Origin: Bacteroidota bacterium
GTDB taxonomy: Bacteria > Bacteroidota > Bacteroidia > Flavobacteriales > Flavobacteriaceae
DNA: 8,578 nt
Assembly: GCA_015767395.1 (NCBI GenBank)
Contig: JADWMI010000094.1
Location: 1-8,578, forward strand
Reading direction: 5' to 3'
Part shown: positions 1-7,100 of the stretch, in pieces
Position numbering within the stretch: position 1 is the stretch's first letter
Layout of the letters: each line of letters begins with the position of its first letter
Translations under genes and position numbers: made by a program
Notes under the pieces: generated by a model
Told to the model about the DNA's origin: nothing
What the model saw: the letters and a program-made list of their open reading frames with translations, nothing else
Database searches by the model: none

Positions 1-1463
1 GCAATTGCGATATCTGCTTCATATCTCTTTTGCATTAAAAAAACAAAATTCGATTCCGTCAATCTATATTTTCGCTGGTAATTTAAAAGTTTTTGCTCTT
101 TTAAAGGTAATTTGGTCAATTCATAATTGTAATTACCCAATCTCTTTTTACTATTATTTAAAGTTACAAGTGTAGTCTCTTTTAATGAAGATAGATTTTC
201 AAGTAAAACAGTTCTAGTGGTTTCAAGCTCCTGCTCTATTTGAATAAAAGAAGGATGACTTATAGTAACCTCCTCTGATAATTTTTCCTTTTGAATGGAA
301 AGTTCTGTCAACCTCCCAACCATTGCAGAGATAGACCCATCCTCAATATTAATAATTGCCGGAGCAGGTATTTTAACGTAACTTGAATTTGATTTAATAT
401 AGTTTTCTAAATTTTCAAAATAGGCTATTCTATCCGATAATTGCAGTTGCATTTTATCCAAGCCCAATGTTTGTGAAAATATTTCACCTGCCTCTGCCGA
501 TAAGTTATAAATAGAATTTTGCTCTTTAAAACTTTCAATATTGTCTTCAATTAACTTCAAGGTATCTGAAGTGTTTTTAAACTGATCATCAATAAATTTC
601 TTCGTATTATAGGCGTAGTTTGTTTTTTGCTCTAACTCACCTATGGCTAAAACCTCAATTGTTTTATTTAAATAATCAACAATTCTATTTTTATTCGGTC
701 CTGTTAGAGATAATTGTACCAGCGATGTCCCTGACAATCCATTTGCCCTTACACCTCTATATCTTCCAGTTACACTTTGAATGGAGTTTAAATTGATGAA
801 AAACGATTTTCCTGTTAATATATCGTACTCATTAACTTTTATGATTTGAGCCTTTAAAAATGGTAGATTTATATATTCATCAAGCAAGTATGATTTTGTG
901 AAGTTTTTCTTTTCAAAATTTAAATCTCTTAATTTCTCATCTTTATAATTTATTAACTTGTAGTTAGTTTCATCATTAAAATCAACCGATAAATTAAAGT
1001 TTTCCTCATCAATAAAATCAATTTTTATAATCGTATTGATCAATTGAAATTGGTTTGGTTGTAGTTTAATTAAGAAAGGTGTTTCTCCATAAACGTCTTC
1101 ATTTCTAAATTGCTCCTCTTTTAGATAATCAATATAAAATTCTAATTCCTTAACTACTTTTTCATTATGTGAACGTGTTGTCAGGGCTTTTCTAATAGAT
1201 TCTACCTTATCACTAACGCCTCCCCAATTAAAAGCAATACTGGTTCCTGAAGAAAAAAGTGGATTTTGCTTTTCTTTTACGGTAATGGTCGCATTTAATC
1301 CATAAATTTTTTGAGCTGATAAATTAACGTAAAAAGCAATTGACATGGCAATTGCAATAGTTAGCACAAACCATTTCCAATTAGAAATAATACGAAATAT
1401 AAAATCCTTAATATTTGAAATTTGTTCGGCAGGATTTTCAACAAATGTAAATTTACTCTCCAT
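1..1463 (-). CDS. wzc: Wzc/GumC-like polysaccharide co-polymerase, probable tyrosine autokinase (partial, C-terminus off the left edge)
   Basis: This inner-membrane protein would control chain length and export of a surface polysaccharide together with the adjacent Wza-like protein. I translated it from the ATG at 1463; the frame stays open to position 1, giving 487 residues. A short cytoplasmic N-terminus (about 1-28) precedes a transmembrane segment at about 30-48 (WFVLTIAIAMSIAFYV). A Wzz-like periplasmic domain follows, then long helical, probably coiled-coil segments from about residue 280. The last 37 residues, beginning LPLKEQKLLNYQRKY and reaching FLMQKRYEADIAIA, match the start of the GNVR domain of BY-kinases. 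The second membrane helix and any Walker A/A' kinase domain with its tyrosine-rich tail would lie outside the window, so kinase activity is inferred from the family. The start lies 8 bp after the wza stop codon, which implies co-transcription. Confidence 0.88.
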   Translation of the reverse strand, partial: MESKFTFVENPAEQISNIKDFIFRIISNWKWFVLTIAIAMSIAFYVNLSAQKIYGLNATITVKEKQNPLFSSGTSIAFNWGGVSDKVESIRKALTTRSHNEKVVKELEFYIDYLKEEQFRNEDVYGETPFLIKLQPNQFQLINTIIKIDFIDEENFNLSVDFNDETNYKLINYKDEKLRDLNFEKKNFTKSYLLDEYINLPFLKAQIIKVNEYDILTGKSFFINLNSIQSVTGRYRGVRANGLSGTSLVQLSLTGPNKNRIVDYLNKTIEVLAIGELEQKTNYAYNTKKFIDDQFKNTSDTLKLIEDNIESFKEQNSIYNLSAEAGEIFSQTLGLDKMQLQLSDRIAYFENLENYIKSNSSYVKIPAPAIINIEDGSISAMVGRLTELSIQKEKLSEEVTISHPSFIQIEQELETTRTVLLENLSSLKETTLVTLNNSKKRLGNYNYELTKLPLKEQKLLNYQRKYRLTESNFVFLMQKRYEADIAI

Positions 1464-1471
1464 TTTAAAAA

Positions 1472-2230
1472 CTAAAGACTTTTAATTAATAAGTAAGTAG
1501 TAACGCCCAATGTAAAAATAGAAATTACAGTGGTAAAGGTCTGCAAGCCTGTTGTGCCAATACCCCACGTTTTTTGTTTTAATGGAGCTACATAAATGAC
1601 ATCATTCGGTTTTATATAAAAATTATCTGATTCAAATACTTCTATTTCCAATAAGTTAATTTTAAATTTCTTAACACCATCAATTGTTTTTCTAATAATC
1701 ACAATTTTTTCTCTATCTCCGTGAATACTAACATCCCCAGCATTGGCTATGGCATCCACAATTGTCACTTCATTTTGAACAATATTTTTTGTTCCAGGTG
1801 AACCTATTTCCCCCGTAATAGTAAAATTAATTCCTGCTAATTTTACAGTAACAAAAACAGATTCCACTTTCTTTAAAAATTTGACTAGTTCCCCTTCTAT
1901 TTTTTCCCGAACCTCTTTTTCTGTATAGCCTAATACATTCAGTTCTCCAATATATGGAATTCGAATATTTCCATGTCTATCAACAGTATAACCAGAAAAA
2001 TATAAATCTCCTCCTCCACCTGAACTCATAAACAGCGCTACGTTTTCTGGATTTTCAGCTTTAATATCTATCGATAAAACATCATTAACCTGTAATCGAT
2101 AAGGCTCATTGTTTAATTTGTAAACCTCTGATTTACTAACAGGTTCACCTTGGAAATAGGTTAGTTTTTTTGCTGGAATACAAGACGATAAAAGACTAAA
2201 AATGAATAAATATAATAAATAGTTCTTCAT
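1472..2230 (-). CDS. wza: Wza-like polysaccharide export outer-membrane lipoprotein
   Basis: This is the outer-membrane channel component for polysaccharide secretion and pairs with the Wzc-like protein encoded just downstream. The 252-residue product begins with a lipoprotein signal: a hydrophobic stretch, then lipobox LSSC with the acylated cysteine at residue 17. The polysaccharide-export domain follows at about 44-130, starting YRLQVNDVLSIDI and containing DRHGNIRIPYIGELNVLG at about 84-101. A ligand-binding SLBB domain spans about 134-195 (TITGEIGSPGTKNI). A hydrophobic segment at about 231-250 fits the C-terminal membrane helix of Wza-type proteins. It is shorter than E. coli Wza (about 380 residues), as is usual for the compact Bacteroidota versions with one clear SLBB domain. 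As the first gene of the leftward operon it has a TAnnTTTG box 22 bp before its ATG. Confidence 0.92.
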   Translation of the reverse strand: MKNYLLYLFIFSLLSSCIPAKKLTYFQGEPVSKSEVYKLNNEPYRLQVNDVLSIDIKAENPENVALFMSSGGGGDLYFSGYTVDRHGNIRIPYIGELNVLGYTEKEVREKIEGELVKFLKKVESVFVTVKLAGINFTITGEIGSPGTKNIVQNEVTIVDAIANAGDVSIHGDREKIVIIRKTIDGVKKFKINLLEIEVFESDNFYIKPNDVIYVAPLKQKTWGIGTTGLQTFTTVISIFTLGVTTYLLIKSL

Positions 2231-2252
2231 AAAATATATAATGTGGGTATAG

Positions 2253-2260
2253 CAAATATA
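2253..2260 (-). promoter_or_regulatory. Predicted -7 promoter box (TATATTTG) for the wza-wzc operon
   Basis: On the minus strand TATATTTG is an exact match to the Bacteroidota -7 consensus TAnnTTTG. It would place transcription start about 17-20 nt ahead of the wza ATG. I do not see a good TTG -33 element at the usual spacing; only T-rich sequence is there. It lies back to back with the methyltransferase promoter in an 88-bp intergenic region. Confidence 0.5.
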
Positions 2261-2273
2261 ATTTTAAATAGCG

Positions 2274-2301
2274 TTATAAAATAATTTTTCAACTACTTTT
2301 G
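2274..2301 (+). promoter_or_regulatory. Predicted promoter (TTA-N17-TACTTTTG) for the methyltransferase gene
   Basis: TACTTTTG at 2294-2301 matches TAnnTTTG exactly. A TTA triplet (consensus TTG) lies 17 bp upstream at 2274-2276. The box ends 17 bp before the ATG at 2319, so the leader would be only about 10-13 nt. The same TTA-N17 arrangement occurs ahead of the adenosyltransferase gene. Confidence 0.5.
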
Positions 2302-2318
2302 GCAGTAAATATAGCTTT

Positions 2319-3095
2319 ATGTGGTTTAAAATAAAATCATATCTTACATTTTTATTGAAATCTACCAACCAACACGGTGTACATTCTCCTTTTGTATATA
2401 ATTTGGTGACCAAATGTTTCTATAATAAAACAAACCCAACTAAAAAAGAAGCATTTTTAAAAATCAAAAAACGGATTGCTAAAAACTCAAAAATCATTGA
2501 GGTTACCGATTTTGGAAAAGGCTCAAAAATTTTTAAAACCAACCGACGTAAAGTTGCTGACATTGCCAAAATTGCTGGTATTTCAGATAAAAGAGCTTAT
2601 CTATTGATTAGAATCTGCTCGTATTTTAAGTTTGATAGTCTCTTAGAAATTGGCACTTCAGTTGGATTGGGAGCAGCTGCTCTTTCTATTGGAAACCCTA
2701 TGGCTAAAATTTCTACGCTCGAAGGCTGCAAAAACACTTCCGAAATCGCTAATGAACTTTTCACTGAATTTAATTTGTTAAATATTGAACAATATGTTGG
2801 TAACTTTAACGAAACACTTCCTTCCGCTTTAAAAAACAATGCGTTTGACTTCGTTTATTTCGATGGAAATCATCAAAAAGAAGCAACCTTACTGTATTTT
2901 AATAATTGCTTAGCAACAGTGCATAACAATACTGTATTTATTTTTGACGATATCAACTGGTCTGTTGAAATGCAACTTGCTTGGGAGGAAATAAAAAAAC
3001 ATCCAAAAGTGAGTGTTAGCATTGATACTTATTTTTGGGGAATTGTTTTTTTTAGAAAAGAACAAAAAAAAGAACATTTCACTATCAGAATATAA
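2319..3095 (+). CDS. Class I SAM-dependent methyltransferase (O-methyltransferase-like), substrate unknown
   Basis: This 258-residue protein is a predicted cytoplasmic methyltransferase using S-adenosylmethionine. The Rossmann signatures are in order: SAM-binding motif I LLEIGTSVGLGAAALS at about 108-123; the acidic residue after strand 2 in STLEG at about 132-136; FDFVYFDGNH at about 176-185, typical of catechol-O-methyltransferase-like enzymes; and FIFDDINW at about 207-214. A family-specific N-terminal part of about 100 residues carries QHGVHSPFVYNL at about 18-29, which I recognise from uncharacterised Bacteroidota methyltransferases. The start at 2319 fits both this N-terminus and the promoter box upstream. 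The adenosyltransferase gene starts 34 bp after its stop with no terminator between, so read-through is likely, but a functional link to cobalamin is not shown. The methyl acceptor cannot be told from sequence. Confidence 0.85.
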   Translation: MWFKIKSYLTFLLKSTNQHGVHSPFVYNLVTKCFYNKTNPTKKEAFLKIKKRIAKNSKIIEVTDFGKGSKIFKTNRRKVADIAKIAGISDKRAYLLIRICSYFKFDSLLEIGTSVGLGAAALSIGNPMAKISTLEGCKNTSEIANELFTEFNLLNIEQYVGNFNETLPSALKNNAFDFVYFDGNHQKEATLLYFNNCLATVHNNTVFIFDDINWSVEMQLAWEEIKKHPKVSVSIDTYFWGIVFFRKEQKKEHFTIRI

Positions 3096-3097
3096 TT

Positions 3098-3125
3098 TTA
3101 TTAAATTAATTATTATTTAAATTTG
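3098..3125 (+). promoter_or_regulatory. Possible promoter (TTA-N17-TAAATTTG) giving a near-leaderless mmaB transcript
   Basis: TAAATTTG at 3118-3125 matches TAnnTTTG exactly, with TTA at 3098-3100 spaced 17 bp upstream. The box ends only 4 bp before the ATG at 3130, so initiation from it would yield a leaderless or almost leaderless mRNA. In such AT-rich sequence a chance match is possible, and the gene may instead be transcribed with the upstream methyltransferase. Confidence 0.35.
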
Positions 3126-3129
3126 CCTT

Positions 3130-3705
3130 ATGAAAATATATACAAAAACTGGAGACAAAGGTAAAACTTCATTGTTTGGAGGAACACGAGTTCCAAAATA
3201 TCACTTAAGAATTGAAGCTTACGGAACAATTGATGAATTAAATGCCCATATAGGTTTAGTGAGAGATCAAAAAGTTGATGATCATACTGCTTCCATCTTA
3301 TTAAAAATTCAAAATGAATTATTTACATTAGGTTCTATGTTGGCAACACCCCCTGAAAAGGAATTGTTAAAAAGTGGTAAACAAAGGTTAAATATCGAAA
3401 AAACGGATGCCAATAAAATTATGGTTCTTGAAAAAGAAATGGATACAATGAATGAGACCCTGCCTCCTATGACTCATTTTATTTTACCTGGCGGAAACCC
3501 TATTGTGTCACATTGTCATATTGCCCGTTGTGTTTGCAGAAGAGCTGAACGAATCACCACTCAATTGAGTGACGAAAGTAACTTAAACCCACAAATCTTA
3601 ATGTATTTAAACCGACTATCTGACTATCTTTTTGTATTGGCACGAAAATTGACATTTGATACTAAATCTCTTGAAATCCCTTGGATTCCTGAGAAAATAA
3701 AATAA
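3130..3705 (+). CDS. mmaB: Cob(I)yrinic acid a,c-diamide / cob(I)alamin adenosyltransferase, PduO type
   Basis: The enzyme transfers the 5'-deoxyadenosyl group of ATP to reduced corrinoid, making adenosylcobalamin for enzymes such as methylmalonyl-CoA mutase. The 191 residues are full length for the PduO/MMAB family, which forms trimers of five-helix bundles. The N-terminal ATP-binding loop KIYTKTGDKGKTSLFGG spans residues 2-18. RIEAYGTIDELNAHIG (about 27-42), FILPGG (about 117-122), RCVCRRAER (about 133-141) and YLNRLSDYLFVLAR (about 159-172) follow, covering the conserved Arg, Asn and Asp positions of the active site. The start at 3130 gives exactly the family N-terminus. No corrinoid biosynthesis genes or riboswitch are visible nearby, consistent with a salvage or housekeeping role, which is inference. 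Confidence 0.95.
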   Translation: MKIYTKTGDKGKTSLFGGTRVPKYHLRIEAYGTIDELNAHIGLVRDQKVDDHTASILLKIQNELFTLGSMLATPPEKELLKSGKQRLNIEKTDANKIMVLEKEMDTMNETLPPMTHFILPGGNPIVSHCHIARCVCRRAERITTQLSDESNLNPQILMYLNRLSDYLFVLARKLTFDTKSLEIPWIPEKIK

Positions 3706-3740
3706 GTTCTTTTTAAATTTGAAAAAAAAACAAAAATGAC

Positions 3741-3770
3741 TTGTTTTTGTGCTTAAAAAAATTATTTTTG
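3741..3770 (+). promoter_or_regulatory. Predicted promoter (TTG-N19-TATTTTTG) for the DUF2795 gene
   Basis: TTG at 3741-3743 and TATTTTTG at 3763-3770 both match the Bacteroidota consensus exactly, with 19-bp spacing. This is the best complete promoter in the window. It lies before the ATG at 3797 but overlaps or precedes any earlier GTG start at 3749, so it supports 3797 as the true start, with a leader of about 20 nt. Confidence 0.6.
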
Positions 3771-3796
3771 CAGAAATATTAAATAATAGTAAAGCT

Positions 3797-4018
3797 ATGT
3801 ATTGGACATTAGAATTAGCATCGTATTTAGCAGATGCACCTTGGCCAGCAACAAAGGATGAGTTAATTGATTATGCTATTAGAACTGGAGCACCTTTAGA
3901 GGTTGTTGAAAACCTACAGGAAGTAGAAGATGCTGAAGAAAATTTCGAATCGATTCTTGAAATTTGGCCCGATTATCCTTCTGAAGATGATTATCTTTGG
4001 AATGAGGATGAATATTAA
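3797..4018 (+). CDS. Small acidic DUF2795 domain protein
   Basis: This 73-residue soluble protein belongs to the uncharacterised DUF2795 family; its function is unknown. I chose the ATG at 3797 (MYWTLELASYL) over an in-frame GTG at 3749 because the family N-terminus begins there as I remember it, and because a strong promoter lies between the two. The central part, APWPATKDELIDYAIRTGAP followed by a Leu/Val-rich helix, looks like a small helical fold. The C-terminal half is strongly acidic and ends NEDEY; the whole protein has 21 Asp/Glu against one Lys and one Arg. It has no signal peptide, membrane segment or cysteine. A terminator follows within 20 bp, so it appears monocistronic, sitting between mmaB and secA. 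Confidence 0.85.
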   Translation: MYWTLELASYLADAPWPATKDELIDYAIRTGAPLEVVENLQEVEDAEENFESILEIWPDYPSEDDYLWNEDEY

Positions 4019-4032
4019 AGGAAAGTAAATTT

Positions 4033-4059
4033 AAAAGTCTCTATGGAGGCTTTTTTTTT
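4033..4059 (+). terminator. Intrinsic terminator after the DUF2795 gene
   Basis: A 9-bp stem (4033-4041 with 4046-4054, including one T-G wobble) closes a TATG loop and runs directly into a tract of nine T residues at 4051-4059. It begins 15 bp after the DUF2795 stop codon and separates that gene from secA, so secA needs its own promoter downstream. Confidence 0.85.
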
Positions 4060-4103
4060 GCTTATTAATCGTTAAAAACAAATAGAATTTAAACTATTTA
4101 TTT

Positions 4104-4111
4104 TAAATTCG
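4104..4111 (+). promoter_or_regulatory. Tentative -7 box (TAAATTCG) for secA
   Basis: This is the closest match to TAnnTTTG between the upstream terminator and secA, with one mismatch. No TTG element is visible at suitable spacing. If used, it gives a leader of about 60 nt that contains the inverted repeat at 4133-4155. Low confidence. Confidence 0.25.
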
Positions 4112-4132
4112 CATGCAGTAAAACCACAAACT

Positions 4133-4155
4133 ATTACACAAATTTATTGTGTAAT
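4133..4155 (+). repeat. Perfect 9-bp inverted repeat in the secA leader
   Basis: ATTACACAA at 4133-4141 is the exact reverse complement of TTGTGTAAT at 4147-4155, separated by the 5-bp spacer ATTTA. It ends 25 bp before the secA ATG. It could be an operator for a dimeric regulator or, if transcribed, a 5'-leader hairpin. No T-run follows, so it is not a standard terminator. Confidence 0.6.
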
Positions 4156-4180
4156 TAAATGAATCATAATAATAAAAAAC

Positions 4181-7100
4181 ATGAGTCTCATAAATTCAAT
4201 TCTTAAAGTATTTGTCGGAGATAAATACAAGAAAGATTTAAAATTGCTTCAACCAATTGTTGCAGAAGTAAATAAATTTGAAACTGAAATTTCAAACCTT
4301 ACAAACGATCAGTTACGCGATAAAACAAATTATTTCAAACAAAAAATAAAAGAAATTACCCAGCCTTTTACTTCTCAAATTGAGCTTTTAAAAGAAGAGA
4401 CGCTAAAAGCAAATATTGATAGGAAAGAAGAAATTTATACGGAGATTGATCAATTAGAGCAAAATTCCTATGAAGCTACTGAAATTGTTTTAACAGAAAT
4501 TATGGCAGAAGCATTTGCTGTAATAAAAGAAACGGCAAAACGTTTCACTCAAAACAAATCTATCACTGTTACCGCTACCCCTTTTGACAGAGAACTTTCT
4601 GCAACAAAAGGAAATATAACATTAGACAACGAAAAAGCCATTTGGGAAAATGCTTGGGATGCACAAGGAAAAGAAATTACTTGGGACATGATACATTATG
4701 ATGTTCAGTTAATTGGAGGTTCTGTTTTACATAGTGGTAAAATTGCTGAAATGATGACTGGGGAAGGTAAAACGTTGGTTTCAACCTTACCTGTTTACTT
4801 AAACGCATTAACTGGAAAGGGTGTTCACGTTGTTACGGTAAATGATTACTTAGCAAAACGTGATGCTGCTTGGATGGGACCAATTTTTGAATTTCACGGA
4901 TTAAGTGTCGATTGTGTAGACCATCACCAACCAAATTCCGACGCGCGAAGAAAAGCATACAACTCTGATATTACATACGGTACAAATAACGAATTTGGTT
5001 TCGATTATTTACGCGATAATATGGCGCATTCACCAACTGAATTGGTACAACGCCCACATAACTACGCTATTGTAGATGAGGTCGATTCTGTATTGGTTGA
5101 TGATGCTCGTACGCCTTTGATTATTTCTGGAGCAACTGCAAATGCTGACCGTCATGAATTTAATGAACTAAAACCTAGCATTGACAAAATTGTTTCAACG
5201 CAACGAAATTACTTAACCAGTGTTTTAGCAGATTCAAAAAAATTAATTAAGGAAGGAGATACTAAAGAAGGTGCTTTTTTATTGTATCGCGTTTTTAGAG
5301 GCTTACCAAAAAGTAAAGCCTTAATCAAATTTTTAAGTCAGGAAGGCATCCGACAACTCTTGCAGAAAACAGAGAATTTCTATATGCAAGACAACAATCG
5401 TGAAATGCCTAAGATTGATGAAGAGCTGTATTTTGTGATTGATGAAAAAAACAATTCTATTGAATTGACAGATAAAGGAATTACATTCTTATCGGGTGAT
5501 GATGGAGATGAAAGTTTCTTTATTTTACCAGATTTAAGTACTGAAATTGCGCATATAGAAAATAAAAATTTAAGCACTGATGAAACAACTTCTAAAAAAG
5601 AAGAATTATTTCAAGATTTTAGCGTAAAAAGTGAACGTATTCACACCATGAATCAACTATTAAAAGCCTACACTTTATTTGAAAAAGATATTGAGTATGT
5701 AATAATGGAAGATAAGATTAAGATTGTTGATGAACAAACGGGTCGTATTATGGAAGGCCGTCGTTATTCAGACGGTTTACATCAAGCCATTGAAGCTAAA
5801 GAAAATGTTAAAATTGAAGCTGCTACTCAAACATATGCTACGGTAACACTTCAAAATTATTTCAGAATGTACCGCAAACTTTCAGGTATGACGGGTACTG
5901 CAATTACAGAAGCTGGGGAATTTTGGGATATCTATAAATTAGATGTTATTGAAATCCCTACAAACGTACCATTAATTCGTAAAGACCGTGAAGATTTAGT
6001 TTTTAAAACCAAGCGTGAAAAATACAATGCGGTTATTGATGAAATTGAGAAATTAGTAAATGGAGGTCAGCCAGTATTGGTTGGTACAACTTCTGTTGAA
6101 ATTTCTGAATTGTTAGGAAGAATGCTTTCTATTAGAAAGATCAACCACAACGTTTTAAATGCAAAATTGCATAAAAAAGAAGCCGATATTGTTGAACAAG
6201 CAGGGCAGCCTGGTATTGTAACAATCGCAACAAATATGGCTGGTCGTGGAACAGATATTAAATTATCTGATGAAGTTAAAAAAGCAGGTGGTTTGGCCAT
6301 TATTGGTACTGAACGTCATGATTCTCGACGTGTAGACCGTCAGTTACGTGGTCGTGCAGGTCGTCAAGGTGATCCAGGATCTTCACAATTCTACGTATCG
6401 TTAGAAGATAATTTAATGCGTTTATTTGGATCAGAGCGTATTGCTAAAATGATGGATAGAATGGGCCTTGAAGAAGGTGAAGTTATTCAGCATTCTATGA
6501 TTACCAAATCTATTGAAAGAGCACAACGTAAAGTTGAAGAAAATAACTTTGGTGTTCGTAAGCGTTTATTGGAGTATGATGATGTTATGAATTCACAACG
6601 TGAGGTTATTTACAAACGTCGTCGTCACGCTTTATATGGTGATCGTTTACAAGTTGACATTGTTAATATGGTATTTGACACATGCTCAGGCTTAGTTCAA
6701 GAAAATAAAGGTTCAAATGATTATCAGAATTTTGAATTTGAATTAATTCGTTTTTCTTCTACAAGTTCACCATTTTCTGAAGAAGAATTTAAAACGCTTA
6801 GCGTACAAGAATTAACGGATCAGCTTTTTGATATCGTTTACAAAAATTACAAAGAAAAATTAGAAAAAAATGCCAAAGCTGCATTTCCGGTAATTAAAGA
6901 TGTTTATGAAAATCAAGGTGACAAATACGAACGTATTGTTGTTCCTTTTACTGATGGTACTAAAGAACTTAAAGTAGTTACCAACTTAAAAGAAGCCTAT
7001 GAAAGTGAAGGTAAAGTTTTAGTTACCGATTTTGAAAAAAATATCACATTGGCTATTATTGATGATACTTGGAAAGATCATTTACGCCAAATGGATGAGT

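Noticed and set aside
2597..2839. An 80-codon minus-strand open frame inside the methyltransferase gene
   Set aside because: It lies wholly antisense to a well-supported gene, has no recognisable domain and no promoter; it is a shadow of the coding frame.
3096..3129. Cobalamin riboswitch ahead of mmaB
   Set aside because: The 34-bp gap is far too short for a cobalamin riboswitch and contains no B12-box-like sequence.
3730..3750. A 7-bp inverted repeat (ACAAAAA / TTTTTGT) after mmaB, as a terminator
   Set aside because: The stem has only one G-C pair beside A-T pairs and no clean T-tract follows; it overlaps the DUF2795 promoter and looks like chance A/T tracts.
5380..5577. A 65-codon minus-strand open frame within secA
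   Set aside because: Antisense to conserved SecA coding sequence, serine/isoleucine-rich as expected of a shadow frame, with no family resemblance.
6067..6300. A 77-codon minus-strand open frame within secA
   Set aside because: Antisense to the helicase motif region of SecA; its openness follows from codon use on the real strand.
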